A DNA stretch of 42,936 nt, taken from contig JAFDXJ010000015.1 in assembly GCA_018268015.1 (NCBI GenBank), forward strand, positions 1-42,936, read 5' to 3'. The position numbers and the translations under genes are program-made. This DNA is from Bacteroidota bacterium (lineage in GTDB: Bacteria; Bacteroidota; Bacteroidia; Chitinophagales; Chitinophagaceae). Positions 26,250 through 34,142 of the stretch are shown here, in pieces; position 1 is the stretch's first letter; each line of letters starts with the position of its first letter. The notes beneath the pieces are model-generated. The model saw nothing but the letters and a program-made list of their open reading frames with translations, searched no databases and was not told the DNA's origin.

Positions 26250-27644
26250 TTATAAAGTGAACTTGCCAAGTGTTGGCGTTAACTTTAAACTCACATAACC
26301 GAAATATGGTATCAATGTATTATCACCACCCTTTTTGATTATTGCCATTGATTTGCTAACTATAGCCCAGCACGCGCCTATCTCTATATCTGTAAATTTG
26401 TTTGGCTTGTAATTAAGCCGCCAGTCGTTTTCAAAACCAAGATACTTATCAGTTGCAGTGCCATTGTACACAAATTTCGATTGCGAGTAAAACAAATGAT
26501 TTTCCATTCGTAACGTTACGTTATTAAACTTCATCTGGAAGAATAAATAGGGATTGATTAAACCCGCTCCATTTACATCTCTTGGAAAGGAGGTAAATAA
26601 ATCCAGGTTGCCCAAAAACCTATGGCTGGTACCATATAAGGGAACAAAATTTTTATCATTTGAAGGATGAGTAGAAGAATCAGCTCCACTTAAATATTCC
26701 ATACCAAGCCTTGCAGTAAATGAATTTGTAGAATATCTTATTTCTGGCTGAATATAATATGCGCCAATTTTTTTGCCTGAAGAATCTTTTCCATACTGAT
26801 AATAGCCAGAAAAAGTAACATACCAGTTATAAGCTGAATACTCCAGCCTGCCACCACTTGTAAACCGTTGGTATGTTGTTGTATATTTTTCGGGAACAGA
26901 ACTTTGAAAACCATCCATTACATTAATGGTAGTTAATGCCAGCTTATCTGTCATTTTCCAATTAAGATAATGAACAAAAAGATCCTTATAATTAGGAAGT
27001 ATTGGCTGGTATTTAGTAGTAAATGTATTTTCACCCGACTGGTTAAAAGCTGCCAGTAATTCAGTTGTGAAATTGATATTATTATTATAAATTAACCTGA
27101 TCCCATCGTGTGAATTTGCCGGTACACGCCAATCATTTTCTGAGAACAAACGTTGGTTATCATATATAACTCTTTGCCTGCCTATACGCATGGAAAATTT
27201 ACTTCCGAAATGAGGTTCAGCATACGCTTCAAAAAAATACAACGGAAAGGTAGTAGAAGGTGATGCAGTAGTGCTGCTGCCGGTTTGACCTTCTTTAGGG
27301 TCTTGTTGTCCCCAAATCCTTGCATCCTGTATTGATAAAAAAACATCTAAACTTTTGCTTTTGTAGTCAAAATTTAAACGTGTGCGCTGGCTTATATCTG
27401 CAGCAGCCGAAGTATCTTTTACAGGGAGGCTGCGATAGCCATGTTTTAGCTCAGCTCGTGTTCTCATGTCTAAGCCTATAGTGAGTGTTGGTTTTTGCTC
27501 AGGCTTTCTTACAACAGTATCTGCAGCCGGTTTTTTTGTAGTATCCGGCGAAGAAGGCTGTGTTGATTGAGCCCGTACAGTTGAATAACCCTGTATCAAA
27601 ATAAAAAAACAGAATAGCTTTCTAAAATTTAAAATATGCTTCAT
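26250..27644 (-). CDS. Outer-membrane porin, alginate-export-like beta-barrel
   Basis: 464 residues with a signal peptide ending near TVRAQ (26), a Pro/Thr/Lys-rich linker and a barrel of alternating hydrophobic strands (TLTIGLDMRTRAELKHGYR, FSMRIGRQRVIYDNQRLFS, WYVTFSGYYQYGKD), ending GYVSLKLTPTLGKFTL. The region IGRQRVIYDNQRLFSENDWR is typical of the alginate-export/porin family. It probably lets the anion taken up by the neighbouring ABC importer cross the outer membrane: it lies between the Rrf2-type regulator and the binding-protein gene, same strand, with related dyads before both. Substrate specificity cannot be read from the sequence. Confidence 0.78.
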   Translation of the reverse strand: MKHILNFRKLFCFFILIQGYSTVRAQSTQPSSPDTTKKPAADTVVRKPEQKPTLTIGLDMRTRAELKHGYRSLPVKDTSAAADISQRTRLNFDYKSKSLDVFLSIQDARIWGQQDPKEGQTGSSTTASPSTTFPLYFFEAYAEPHFGSKFSMRIGRQRVIYDNQRLFSENDWRVPANSHDGIRLIYNNNINFTTELLAAFNQSGENTFTTKYQPILPNYKDLFVHYLNWKMTDKLALTTINVMDGFQSSVPEKYTTTYQRFTSGGRLEYSAYNWYVTFSGYYQYGKDSSGKKIGAYYIQPEIRYSTNSFTARLGMEYLSGADSSTHPSNDKNFVPLYGTSHRFLGNLDLFTSFPRDVNGAGLINPYLFFQMKFNNVTLRMENHLFYSQSKFVYNGTATDKYLGFENDWRLNYKPNKFTDIEIGACWAIVSKSMAIIKKGGDNTLIPYFGYVSLKLTPTLGKFTL

Positions 27645-27661
27645 AAATAGATAAATTTCGA

Positions 27662-27685
27662 CAAATATATAATTCCTATAGAATT
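27662..27685 (-). promoter_or_regulatory. Porin promoter with overlapping operator dyad
   Basis: On the minus strand TATATTTG (27669-27662) is an exact TAnnTTTG -7 element 17 bases before the porin start. Immediately upstream, AATTC-N5-GAATT (27685-27671) is a perfect 5-bp-arm dyad that falls in the spacer between the -7 and where a -33 box would be, the classical place for a repressor. The related dyad before pstS suggests both bind the adjacent Rrf2-family regulator. Confidence 0.5.
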
Positions 27686-27710
27686 AATAGATATTATGAT
27701 AAAAAAAATT

Positions 27711-28145
27711 TTATTTTTTTTTTAAACTCTTCTTTTGTTTGGTGATTTCTTTTTTTAAATCTTCACTGCGCTTCATAATCTCTGCCAGAGTTGCCCGCTT
27801 TAGCATTTTTACTGTTTCTGAACGTACATCAGAAAACACTGAACGAATGCCGCAGGTTTCTTCTTCAATGCAATCTTCGTATCGTTCATAATATTTATAA
27901 GCCACACAGGGCAGTAATGCAAAAGGGCCATCAAACAAGCGCATTACATCTGCAATATTTATATCTTCCGGTTTTTGCTGAAAATAGTAACCACCCGTTT
28001 TTACTTTACGGCTGTTTAACATACCGGCATGACGCAATTCCAACAAGATCGCTTCTAAAAATTTCCTTGGAATATTTTCACTTTCAGCAATCTTACTTTT
28101 CTGCACAGGTTCACCATCTCTATCTCCACGGGCGAGGTAAACCAA
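27711..28145 (-). pseudogene. Rrf2/CymR-type transcriptional regulator, 5' end removed by an IS
   Basis: The remaining 144 codons start within the conserved LVYLARGD block, which in Rrf2 proteins is normally preceded by about 13 residues (type MLSKKTKYALKA). The rest is intact: the recognition-helix region (SKIAESENIPRKFLEAILLEL), the wing (KVKTGGYYF), and the effector part with PC-x12-C-x5-CGIR, the Cys spacing seen in Bacteroidota Rrf2 regulators related to CymR/IscR. The IS left tip (28146) abuts codon TTG; in frame beyond it there is a stop after three codons, and no ATG. TTG at 28145 could serve as a start but would give a protein lacking most of helix 1. The missing 5' end is not found on the far side of the IS. 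Confidence 0.85.
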
Positions 28146-29995
28146 GAGGCTGTCTCAAAAGTAAATTGGGGCAGTTTTTTTATTTTTCAGTTTTTAGCTG
28201 GTGTTTATCCACACAAATTTAGCTTGCAAAAAGATTTTTTAGTTTTTGGGTTGTCTTTCTGCACATTTTTACTGTATAAGTTCTTTGGCTTTTATTAGGT
28301 TGTCGTACTGTTTTTGCTTCTATTTATATATGGCAAAAGGAAAATCATTAACGGTAGTTTTCAAACAAAATAATCAGCATCAGGCTATGCTGTTACCGCC
28401 AGATCATTGTGGTCTGATACCTGTAAATCATCCTGTACGCATTGTGGATGCTGTGCTGGAAAAGATTGATATTACACCAGTCATCAGGCTTTATAAGCCA
28501 GGAGGTACCAGCATTTATCATCCAAGAATGTTGTTAAAAGTGCTGGTGTATGCATATGTTAACAATATTTACAGCAGTCGTAAGATTGAAGAAGCCATAG
28601 CTCAAAACATCCACTTCATGTGGCTTGCAGGTATGAGCAAGCCTGATCCTAATACCATCAATCGCTTCAGGGGCGTACGTTTACAAACTACGTTAAGACC
28701 CATTTTCAACCAGGTAGTGTTATTGTTATGCGAGAAAGGCCTTTTAAATATTAAAGATCTTTATACAGATGGCACCAAAATCGAAGCCAACGCTAACCGA
28801 TACACTTTTGTTTGGGGCAAAGCCATAATAAAGAACCGTGAGCGCATTAAGGAGCAACTCAATGATCTGTGGAAGTATGCCCAATCAGTGACTGCCAGCG
28901 AGTTGAATGATACGAATCCATATGGTTTTGATAAAATAGATAGTGAAAAGGTAGCGCAAACTATTAATGCTATTAATGAAGCCATCAAGGACAAGCAGGT
29001 ATGCAAAGATGTAAAGCAAAAGCTGAACTAAGCAAAACGCGAGTGGCCGGAGGCGCTTAAAAAATACGATCAGCAACAAAAGATTTTAGGCAACCAGCTC
29101 AATAGCTATAGCAAGACTGATTCGGATGCAACATTGATGCGTATGAAAGAAGATCACATGCGCAACGGCCAACTCAAACCAGCATACAATGTACAAATTA
29201 GCACCAATAAACAATAAATAGTTTCTTATTCCATACACCAGAATACGACCGATACCAATACTCTTATAGAACACCTCAGGAGCCACATCAAAAATTATAA
29301 ACAGCAACCTTCAAGTATTACTGCAGATGCAGGTTACGGCTCTGAGCAGAATTATCAGTGGCTGGAAAGCAAAGGCATCACGGGTTATGTAAAACACAAT
29401 CAATTTGATCGTTCGCAAAACAAAACAATCAGATCAAATGAAGCCTATAGTGTTGACAAGCTGGCTTATGATGAATACAAATATGAATATACCTGTCCAT
29501 CAGGACGCCCTATGAAATATAAATACACAAAAACCAGGAAAACAAAAGCAGGCTTTGAGCAAACCCTGGATTTTTACCAAGCCACTAAATGTAATGGCTG
29601 TCCGCTAAGAGTTGAGTGCCACAGCCAGACAGGTAATCGAATAATCCAGGTAAATCACAACCTCAACAGGTTGAGAGCCCAAGCAGAGAAGCGGCTTAAA
29701 TCAAAACGGGGTGTAGAAAAGCGAAAACAAAGATGCTTTGATACCGAACCAGTCTTTGCAAACATCAAGCACAACCACGGCTTTAAAAGATTTATGCTCA
29801 GAGGTATCAATAAAGTGGCTACTGAAACCGGATTATTAGCACTAGCGCACAACTTAAGAAAAAAAGTTGCTTAGGCATCGCGTTTTTTAATGAAAAAGAC
29901 ATCTACATAAAAAAGATATCGTTCAATTTCTATTAATTGAATGCATTCCTGGCAAAAAATGGAAAAAGGCCATCTCATTCTTTTGAGACAGCCTC
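28146..29995 (+). mobile_element. IS1182-family insertion sequence, full length (1850 bp) with dead transposase
   Basis: Both ends carry the perfect 16-bp inverted repeat GAGGCTGTCTCAAAAG (28146-28161 and the complement at 29980-29995). It contains one transposase reading frame with two nonsense codons. The flanks (ACCAA on the left, TTTTT on the right) show no target duplication; IS1182 elements often lack one, but an IS-mediated deletion would give the same picture. The right end contains a hairpin with A and T runs that can act as a terminator. A deletion derivative of this element lies at 22463-22530 in the same orientation. Confidence 0.92.
28330..29874 (+). pseudogene. IS1182-family transposase with two in-frame stop codons
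   Basis: 514 codons in one frame from ATG 28330 (MAKGKSLTVVFK) to TAA 29874. The N-terminal DUF772-type domain (LPPDHCGLIPVNHPVR, HPRMLLKVLVYAYVNNIYSSRKIEEA, NTINRFR) is followed by the DDE part: DLYTDGTKIEANANRY with the first Asp, SITADAGYGS with the second, and a Cys cluster (TCPSG ... CNGCPLRVEC) in the last third. TAA codons interrupt it at codon 234 (29029-29031) and codon 296 (29215-29217), while the frame and homology continue through both. It is therefore a pseudogene by two point mutations, not frameshifts. Confidence 0.9.
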
Positions 29996-30254
29996 TTTTT
30001 ATTTCTTGTTTATTCCATTATTTTTCTATTCGCCCCGCTTTCCTGAAACCCGATTCCAAGGTGATGATTTTTTTTTAACTCATCTAAAAATTGATTTTAA
30101 GATTTCACGGCATTCAATGAATTGCTATATCAAATATCGTAATTTATGTTTGATACATATAAGTCAACCTTGCTTCAGAAAATTTCAATAGAAACATTGC
30201 CTATTTTTCGTGATGAAATTTATTTAAAAAATAGAACTGCTTTATAGTAAAATC
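29996..30254. other. Non-coding junction between the IS and nosY
   Basis: About 260 A/T-rich bases between the IS right tip and the nosY stop. Both strands were read: there is no recognisable gene remnant, and in particular no sequence resembling the missing N-terminus of the Rrf2 regulator. No clear terminator hairpin for the nos operon was found. Confidence 0.6.
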
Positions 30255-31022
30255 TTATAAATCTTTTTTCCGAAAGATTCTTAAAGAAAAATAAACCGGT
30301 AAAAAAATCCAGGCAGCCAGGCCTAAGAAGGAAATGATGATACCCATAGAACTCCCGAAGAAATCACGGTATACAGCGCCGGTATATCCCATCAATGCAG
30401 AGATATCCATTTTTAATAATATTTGTATCCTCCCCAAGTCAATCGGATTGAGAAAACTGAAGACAACCATCACATTTTCTAGTGGGTAATCCTGGAATTG
30501 GAATAAGAGGAATAATACCAAAGCATCAAAAATGAGCGAGAAATACAGCCACAATAAAATTGAAAAACCAATACCTTTTGCTTTATCACGGGCTAATACG
30601 CCTGCCAGTAAAGCAATCCCTACAAAAACAATGGTAAGTGCTATTCCTGTTAAAATCATCATGATGCCGGTACTATCTGCATGATAAAAAAGAATCGGAA
30701 TGCCGGCCCCCACAAAAAAAGCAATACAGAGTGATAAAGCCAACCCGTAAAACAAACTGAGCCAAATTGATTTTCGTTTGAGTGGTTGGCTTACAAGCAA
30801 TTCAATAAACTCCGCACTGTTATATACATAGATCGTTGAAAAAATGATACAAATCAAAGGCACCAGGATGAGAATGATATTCAGTAAACTCAACATGCCT
30901 TTGGCTGCACTATCTTCTAGGTTGAAAATACTCAAGGATATGATCAGGAGTAATGCTGTATAGATAAGTACAATTTTATTTTGTACAATATCCACCATTA
31001 CATATTTCAAAATCTTTTTCAT
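30255..31022 (-). CDS. nosY: NosY, membrane permease of the NosDFY maturation complex
   Basis: NosY with NosF forms an ABC-type machine that, with NosD, supplies or shapes the CuZ site of nitrous oxide reductase. 255 residues, six hydrophobic segments beginning IVLIYTALLLIISLSIF (15-31) and ending IIISFLGLAAWIFLPVYFSL, in the ABC-2 permease style. The conserved FIELLVSQPLKRKSIWLSLF region at about 73-92 is typical of NosY. Last gene of the nos operon, nine bases after nosF. Confidence 0.88.
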   Translation of the reverse strand: MKKILKYVMVDIVQNKIVLIYTALLLIISLSIFNLEDSAAKGMLSLLNIILILVPLICIIFSTIYVYNSAEFIELLVSQPLKRKSIWLSLFYGLALSLCIAFFVGAGIPILFYHADSTGIMMILTGIALTIVFVGIALLAGVLARDKAKGIGFSILLWLYFSLIFDALVLFLLFQFQDYPLENVMVVFSFLNPIDLGRIQILLKMDISALMGYTGAVYRDFFGSSMGIIISFLGLAAWIFLPVYFSLRIFRKKDL

Positions 31023-31031
31023 AATATCAAT

Positions 31032-31757
31032 TTAAACAACAGTCAGTGAATGATGATTATTGATAAAGGAAGTGATGGCCTTTGATAATTTAAGCTCCCC
31101 GGTATCTTCTATTAATGCAGTTAGTTTTTTATGAAATAATACCTGTCCTTCCTGCATATAAAAAACTTCTGTAATCAGGTCATCCAGTTCACTCAGCACA
31201 TGCGATGTTATTAAAACCAGTTTTCCTTTCTCTTTTTCATCCAGGATTTTTTGTTTCAATTTTTCCGAAGACACAGGATCCAGTCCGGCTGTAGGTTCAT
31301 CCAGTATAAGCACATCAGGAGAAAAAAGGAAAGCAAGACAGGCGCTAACTTTTTGTGTAGTACCTCCGGAAAGGCCGCGCATCTTTTTTTGCAGGATCTT
31401 ATCCAGGCCAAAGCTATTTATCAGTTCTTCATCCAGCACAGACCGGCTACCACGCCGGATATCTTTCATCATATTTATAACATGTGCTATAGTCATATTA
31501 TCAGGGTATCTTCCGATTTGTGGCATATAACCGATTTTCTCCCGGTATGCCCATTGCTGTTTTATGGGTTTTTGGTTAAAAAAAATTTCCCCGCTATCTG
31601 GTACTACCATACCTAAGAGAGATTTGATTAATGTCGTTTTTCCGCTGCCATTGGGGCCAAGCAGCGCGACACACTCTCCCTTTGAAAAAGTGACAGATAC
31701 CTGATCAAGCGCTTTTAATTTCCCGAATTTCTTTGTTATGTTTTTTGTTTCAATCAT
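31032..31757 (-). CDS. nosF: NosF, ATPase of the NosDFY complex
   Basis: ABC ATPase, about 241 residues. Walker A LLGPNGSGKTTLIK at about 32-45, signature LSGGTTQKVSACLAF at about 135-149, Walker B VLILDEPTAGLDP, and the H-loop His in LITSHVLSELD. The start at 31757 (MIETKNITKKF) makes an ATGA overlap with the nosD stop and is preferred; an ATG nine bases earlier (31766) is also in frame. Placement between nosD and nosY is the standard order. Confidence 0.9.
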   Translation of the reverse strand: MIETKNITKKFGKLKALDQVSVTFSKGECVALLGPNGSGKTTLIKSLLGMVVPDSGEIFFNQKPIKQQWAYREKIGYMPQIGRYPDNMTIAHVINMMKDIRRGSRSVLDEELINSFGLDKILQKKMRGLSGGTTQKVSACLAFLFSPDVLILDEPTAGLDPVSSEKLKQKILDEKEKGKLVLITSHVLSELDDLITEVFYMQEGQVLFHKKLTALIEDTGELKLSKAITSFINNHHSLTVV

Positions 31758-32998
31758 AGAGGCCATGGCTTCATTTGAGGTGTATTGTCTTTTAAATTTT
31801 CAGGCGTTATACCAGGTAATACTTTCTCACTCTTATCCAGCAATGTTACGATCAAACTCCTGAAAAGCATAAGAGCCGCCGCATTACTTTCAATTATCAT
31901 GGAATACATACTTACAGGATGGTAAGGCACATCACCTACACCATCTTTATTGATATCATAGCCTTCATATTTATCCCAATAATTTCCATTAAAAGTATTC
32001 AGGACCAATGAACCATTCGTTCCTATATCAAAAGTATTTCCTATAAAATTATTTTTTGTAAAATCTATATTGTCACAACTAGCCTGAATTTTGACTGCCC
32101 ATCCATTATTGATAAAAATATTCTTATAGAGATTGATCCGGCTGCAGCCTTCCATGTGCAGAGCGGTGGTGTTTTTTGTAAAATGATTCCCACTGATATC
32201 ACTATCCGTAATATCTTTTAATAAGATTCCATACGCTGCTGCGCCCCAGTTATCCAGGAAGAAATTATTAAACATTTTGATATGGTTGGTGTACATGACA
32301 GCCACCCCGGATTCATTTTGTTCGAAGACATTACTGATATAGGTATCATGATGAGAAAACATAAAATGGATTCCATATCGGACATTCTTATGGCTGATAT
32401 TTCTCCATATCAGGGAATTGGTTACAAACTCAAAGTACAAACCATCCCGGTGGCCTGTGATGGTATTTCCAATAATATATAAACTGTCCGAGCGCCAGGC
32501 ATGAATGCCATTTCCGCTCTGAACTTCATTTTTGCCGTATGCAGTGATCCGATTGTTTTTAATAAAACAATTACTGGCATGTTGAGAATATATACCAAAA
32601 TTAGTGTCGTCCAGGATATTATTGGTGATGGATACACCATGGCAACTTTCAAGCATGATGCCTGCAATATCCGTTATTTCAGAGCGGCCACTATGTTGTA
32701 CTTTAAACCCATCCAGGACCACATTATTGGCCTGTATGATAAAAACACCATATTTATTTTCGCCATCAATGACTGGGTAATTGATCCCTTTTAAATAAAT
32801 AGTCTTACGGATGATCAATTCACGTTCTTTATAGAGACCGGGATAAACGAATATGCTATCACCATTGCCTGCCAAATCCAATGCTTGTGAAATGGAATGA
32901 AAAGCTTTATCCTTGCCAACTTCAAGCACACGGCAATTCCCGGATATATTGAAAAGCAGGGTAGCAGTAAGAAAATAAAGATAAATTTTTCTATTCAT
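31754..32998 (-). CDS. nosD: NosD, periplasmic copper-site maturation protein
   Basis: NosD-type right-handed beta-helix (carbohydrate-binding/sugar-hydrolase repeat fold). 414 residues with a signal peptide (LYFLTATLLFNISGNC). It has successive parallel-helix repeats of the type GIxxxxSxxxxIxxNxI (GIYSQHASNCFIKNNRI, GIHFMFSHHDTYISNVF, ALHMEGCSRINLYKNIF). The two conserved NosD landmarks GIHFMFSHH and FNGNYWDKYEGYDINKDGVGDVPY are present. It overlaps nosL by one base and nosF by four, so the genes are tightly coupled. Confidence 0.92.
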   Translation of the reverse strand: MNRKIYLYFLTATLLFNISGNCRVLEVGKDKAFHSISQALDLAGNGDSIFVYPGLYKERELIIRKTIYLKGINYPVIDGENKYGVFIIQANNVVLDGFKVQHSGRSEITDIAGIMLESCHGVSITNNILDDTNFGIYSQHASNCFIKNNRITAYGKNEVQSGNGIHAWRSDSLYIIGNTITGHRDGLYFEFVTNSLIWRNISHKNVRYGIHFMFSHHDTYISNVFEQNESGVAVMYTNHIKMFNNFFLDNWGAAAYGILLKDITDSDISGNHFTKNTTALHMEGCSRINLYKNIFINNGWAVKIQASCDNIDFTKNNFIGNTFDIGTNGSLVLNTFNGNYWDKYEGYDINKDGVGDVPYHPVSMYSMIIESNAAALMLFRSLIVTLLDKSEKVLPGITPENLKDNTPQMKPWPL

Positions 32999-34026
32999 TA
33001 CGGAATCATTACCAAATCATTCCAGGCAATCATCTTACCATTTAGTTGCTGCAAATCTTTTTGTAATGCTTCCGATGAGGTATAGGCTGCAGCATGCCCT
33101 CCCATGGGTGTTTGTAATTCCTTGCTATACAAAATAAAAGCTTTTTGAGCAGGAATGAAATTATGAGGTTCCAAAAAATTGATCAAGTATATTTCTTTAA
33201 CATCCTTTAAAAGAATGCTGTTTTCTTTTTCAAATGCCAGCAGGCAATGCGTATCATCAAATTTATAGGCTTTCCCTTTTTGAGTAATAATTTGCCCCCC
33301 AAAACGATTATCAGAAATAGTCATTTTACAATAACTGCAGGCATCTTCTCCAATTTTAAATGGCTTTGGTTGAGAGGAACAGGATGTAAAGAAAAATAGG
33401 ATGGCTATAGTAGAAGCCGCTATAGGCCTAATTGATTTATTTTTCTTTTTTTCGAAATAGGCAAAAAATAATACAATCAGGAGCAGCAATCCTACACCAA
33501 TAAAGAGGAATCCCCCAATATCAGGGATGGAATAAGCCGCAAAATTTAATAATTGTTTATATCCAATCAAAGGAGGCTGATAGGACATCCCGGGAACAAC
33601 GATGGCTGCGTCAGGACTTAAATTATGTCCATAATTATATTCCCATCGCCAGAAATCAAACATGGCAATAACACCAAAAGTTGTATAAAGTATAAATAAA
33701 ATGAATAACCATTTCCGCTTTTTCAACAAACCAACCAGGAAACACAGCAATGCAAAGAAAACGATGATATAAGGAAGAATTGTAAATTCAAAAAAGTCTT
33801 CAGTATGCAGTGTTTTCATCCCGATATAGTGATTCAAACCATTGATAATTTCTACATTTCCACCAATTTTATTGGGATAAAGTTTCAAGACAAGGCCTTC
33901 AGGATATTGTGGTGCATTCAATTCTATTTGCCAGAGTGGAACAAATAATACTGCAATTAATAAAATACCACATATAAAAATGATTATTCTTGAAAAAATG
34001 GTTAAATGAATATGTGTATGTCGCAT
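32998..34026 (-). CDS. nosL: NosL fused to an N-terminal multi-spanning membrane domain
   Basis: NosL delivers Cu(I) to apo-NosZ and is normally a ~150-170-residue lipoprotein. Here the NosL part is the C-terminal ~135 residues, with the copper motif CSYCKM (about 231-236) and the family block GGQIITQKGKAYKFDDTHC. The N-terminal ~205 residues carry about five membrane segments (IIIFICGILLIAVLFVPLW, ILPYIIVFFALLCFLVGLL, WLFILFILYTTFGVIAMF and others). At the junction a lipobox-like ILFFFTSC remains, as if a former lipoprotein NosL had been joined to the gene in front. The reading frame is continuous. Cotranscribed with nosDFY. Confidence 0.85.
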   Translation of the reverse strand: MRHTHIHLTIFSRIIIFICGILLIAVLFVPLWQIELNAPQYPEGLVLKLYPNKIGGNVEIINGLNHYIGMKTLHTEDFFEFTILPYIIVFFALLCFLVGLLKKRKWLFILFILYTTFGVIAMFDFWRWEYNYGHNLSPDAAIVVPGMSYQPPLIGYKQLLNFAAYSIPDIGGFLFIGVGLLLLIVLFFAYFEKKKNKSIRPIAASTIAILFFFTSCSSQPKPFKIGEDACSYCKMTISDNRFGGQIITQKGKAYKFDDTHCLLAFEKENSILLKDVKEIYLINFLEPHNFIPAQKAFILYSKELQTPMGGHAAAYTSSEALQKDLQQLNGKMIAWNDLVMIP

Positions 34027-34101
34027 ATTAATTGATTATTGAATTAAAAAAATATGGAAAGTATAGAAAGAGCTGATTCATTTACTTGAAAGGAAAAGTA
34101 T

Positions 34102-34128
34102 AAAGAGGCAGGTGGTGCCTGCCTCTTT
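34102..34128 (-). terminator. Strong stem-loop between nosZ and nosL
   Basis: AAAGAGGCAGG and CCTGCCTCTTT form a perfect 11-bp stem around TGGTG. On the minus strand it lies 15 bases after the nosZ stop and is followed by ATACTTTT, not a clean T run. It could act as a partial terminator or a 3'-end stabiliser that makes nosZ mRNA more abundant than the accessory genes. Confidence 0.65.
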
Positions 34129-34142
34129 AAGTTTATCTGGAA

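Noticed and set aside
28246..28329. Earlier in-frame start for the transposase
   Set aside because: The added residues are hydrophobic and unlike IS1182 transposases; MAKGKS at 28330 fits the family start.
29215..29217. Stop-codon readthrough or an altered genetic code as explanation of the transposase TAA codons
   Set aside because: TAA is used as a normal stop in many intact genes here; two nonsense mutations in an IS are the simpler reading.
28141..30000. Target-site duplication around the IS
   Set aside because: The bases next to the two tips (ACCAA and TTTTT) do not match, and shifting the borders by a few bases does not help.
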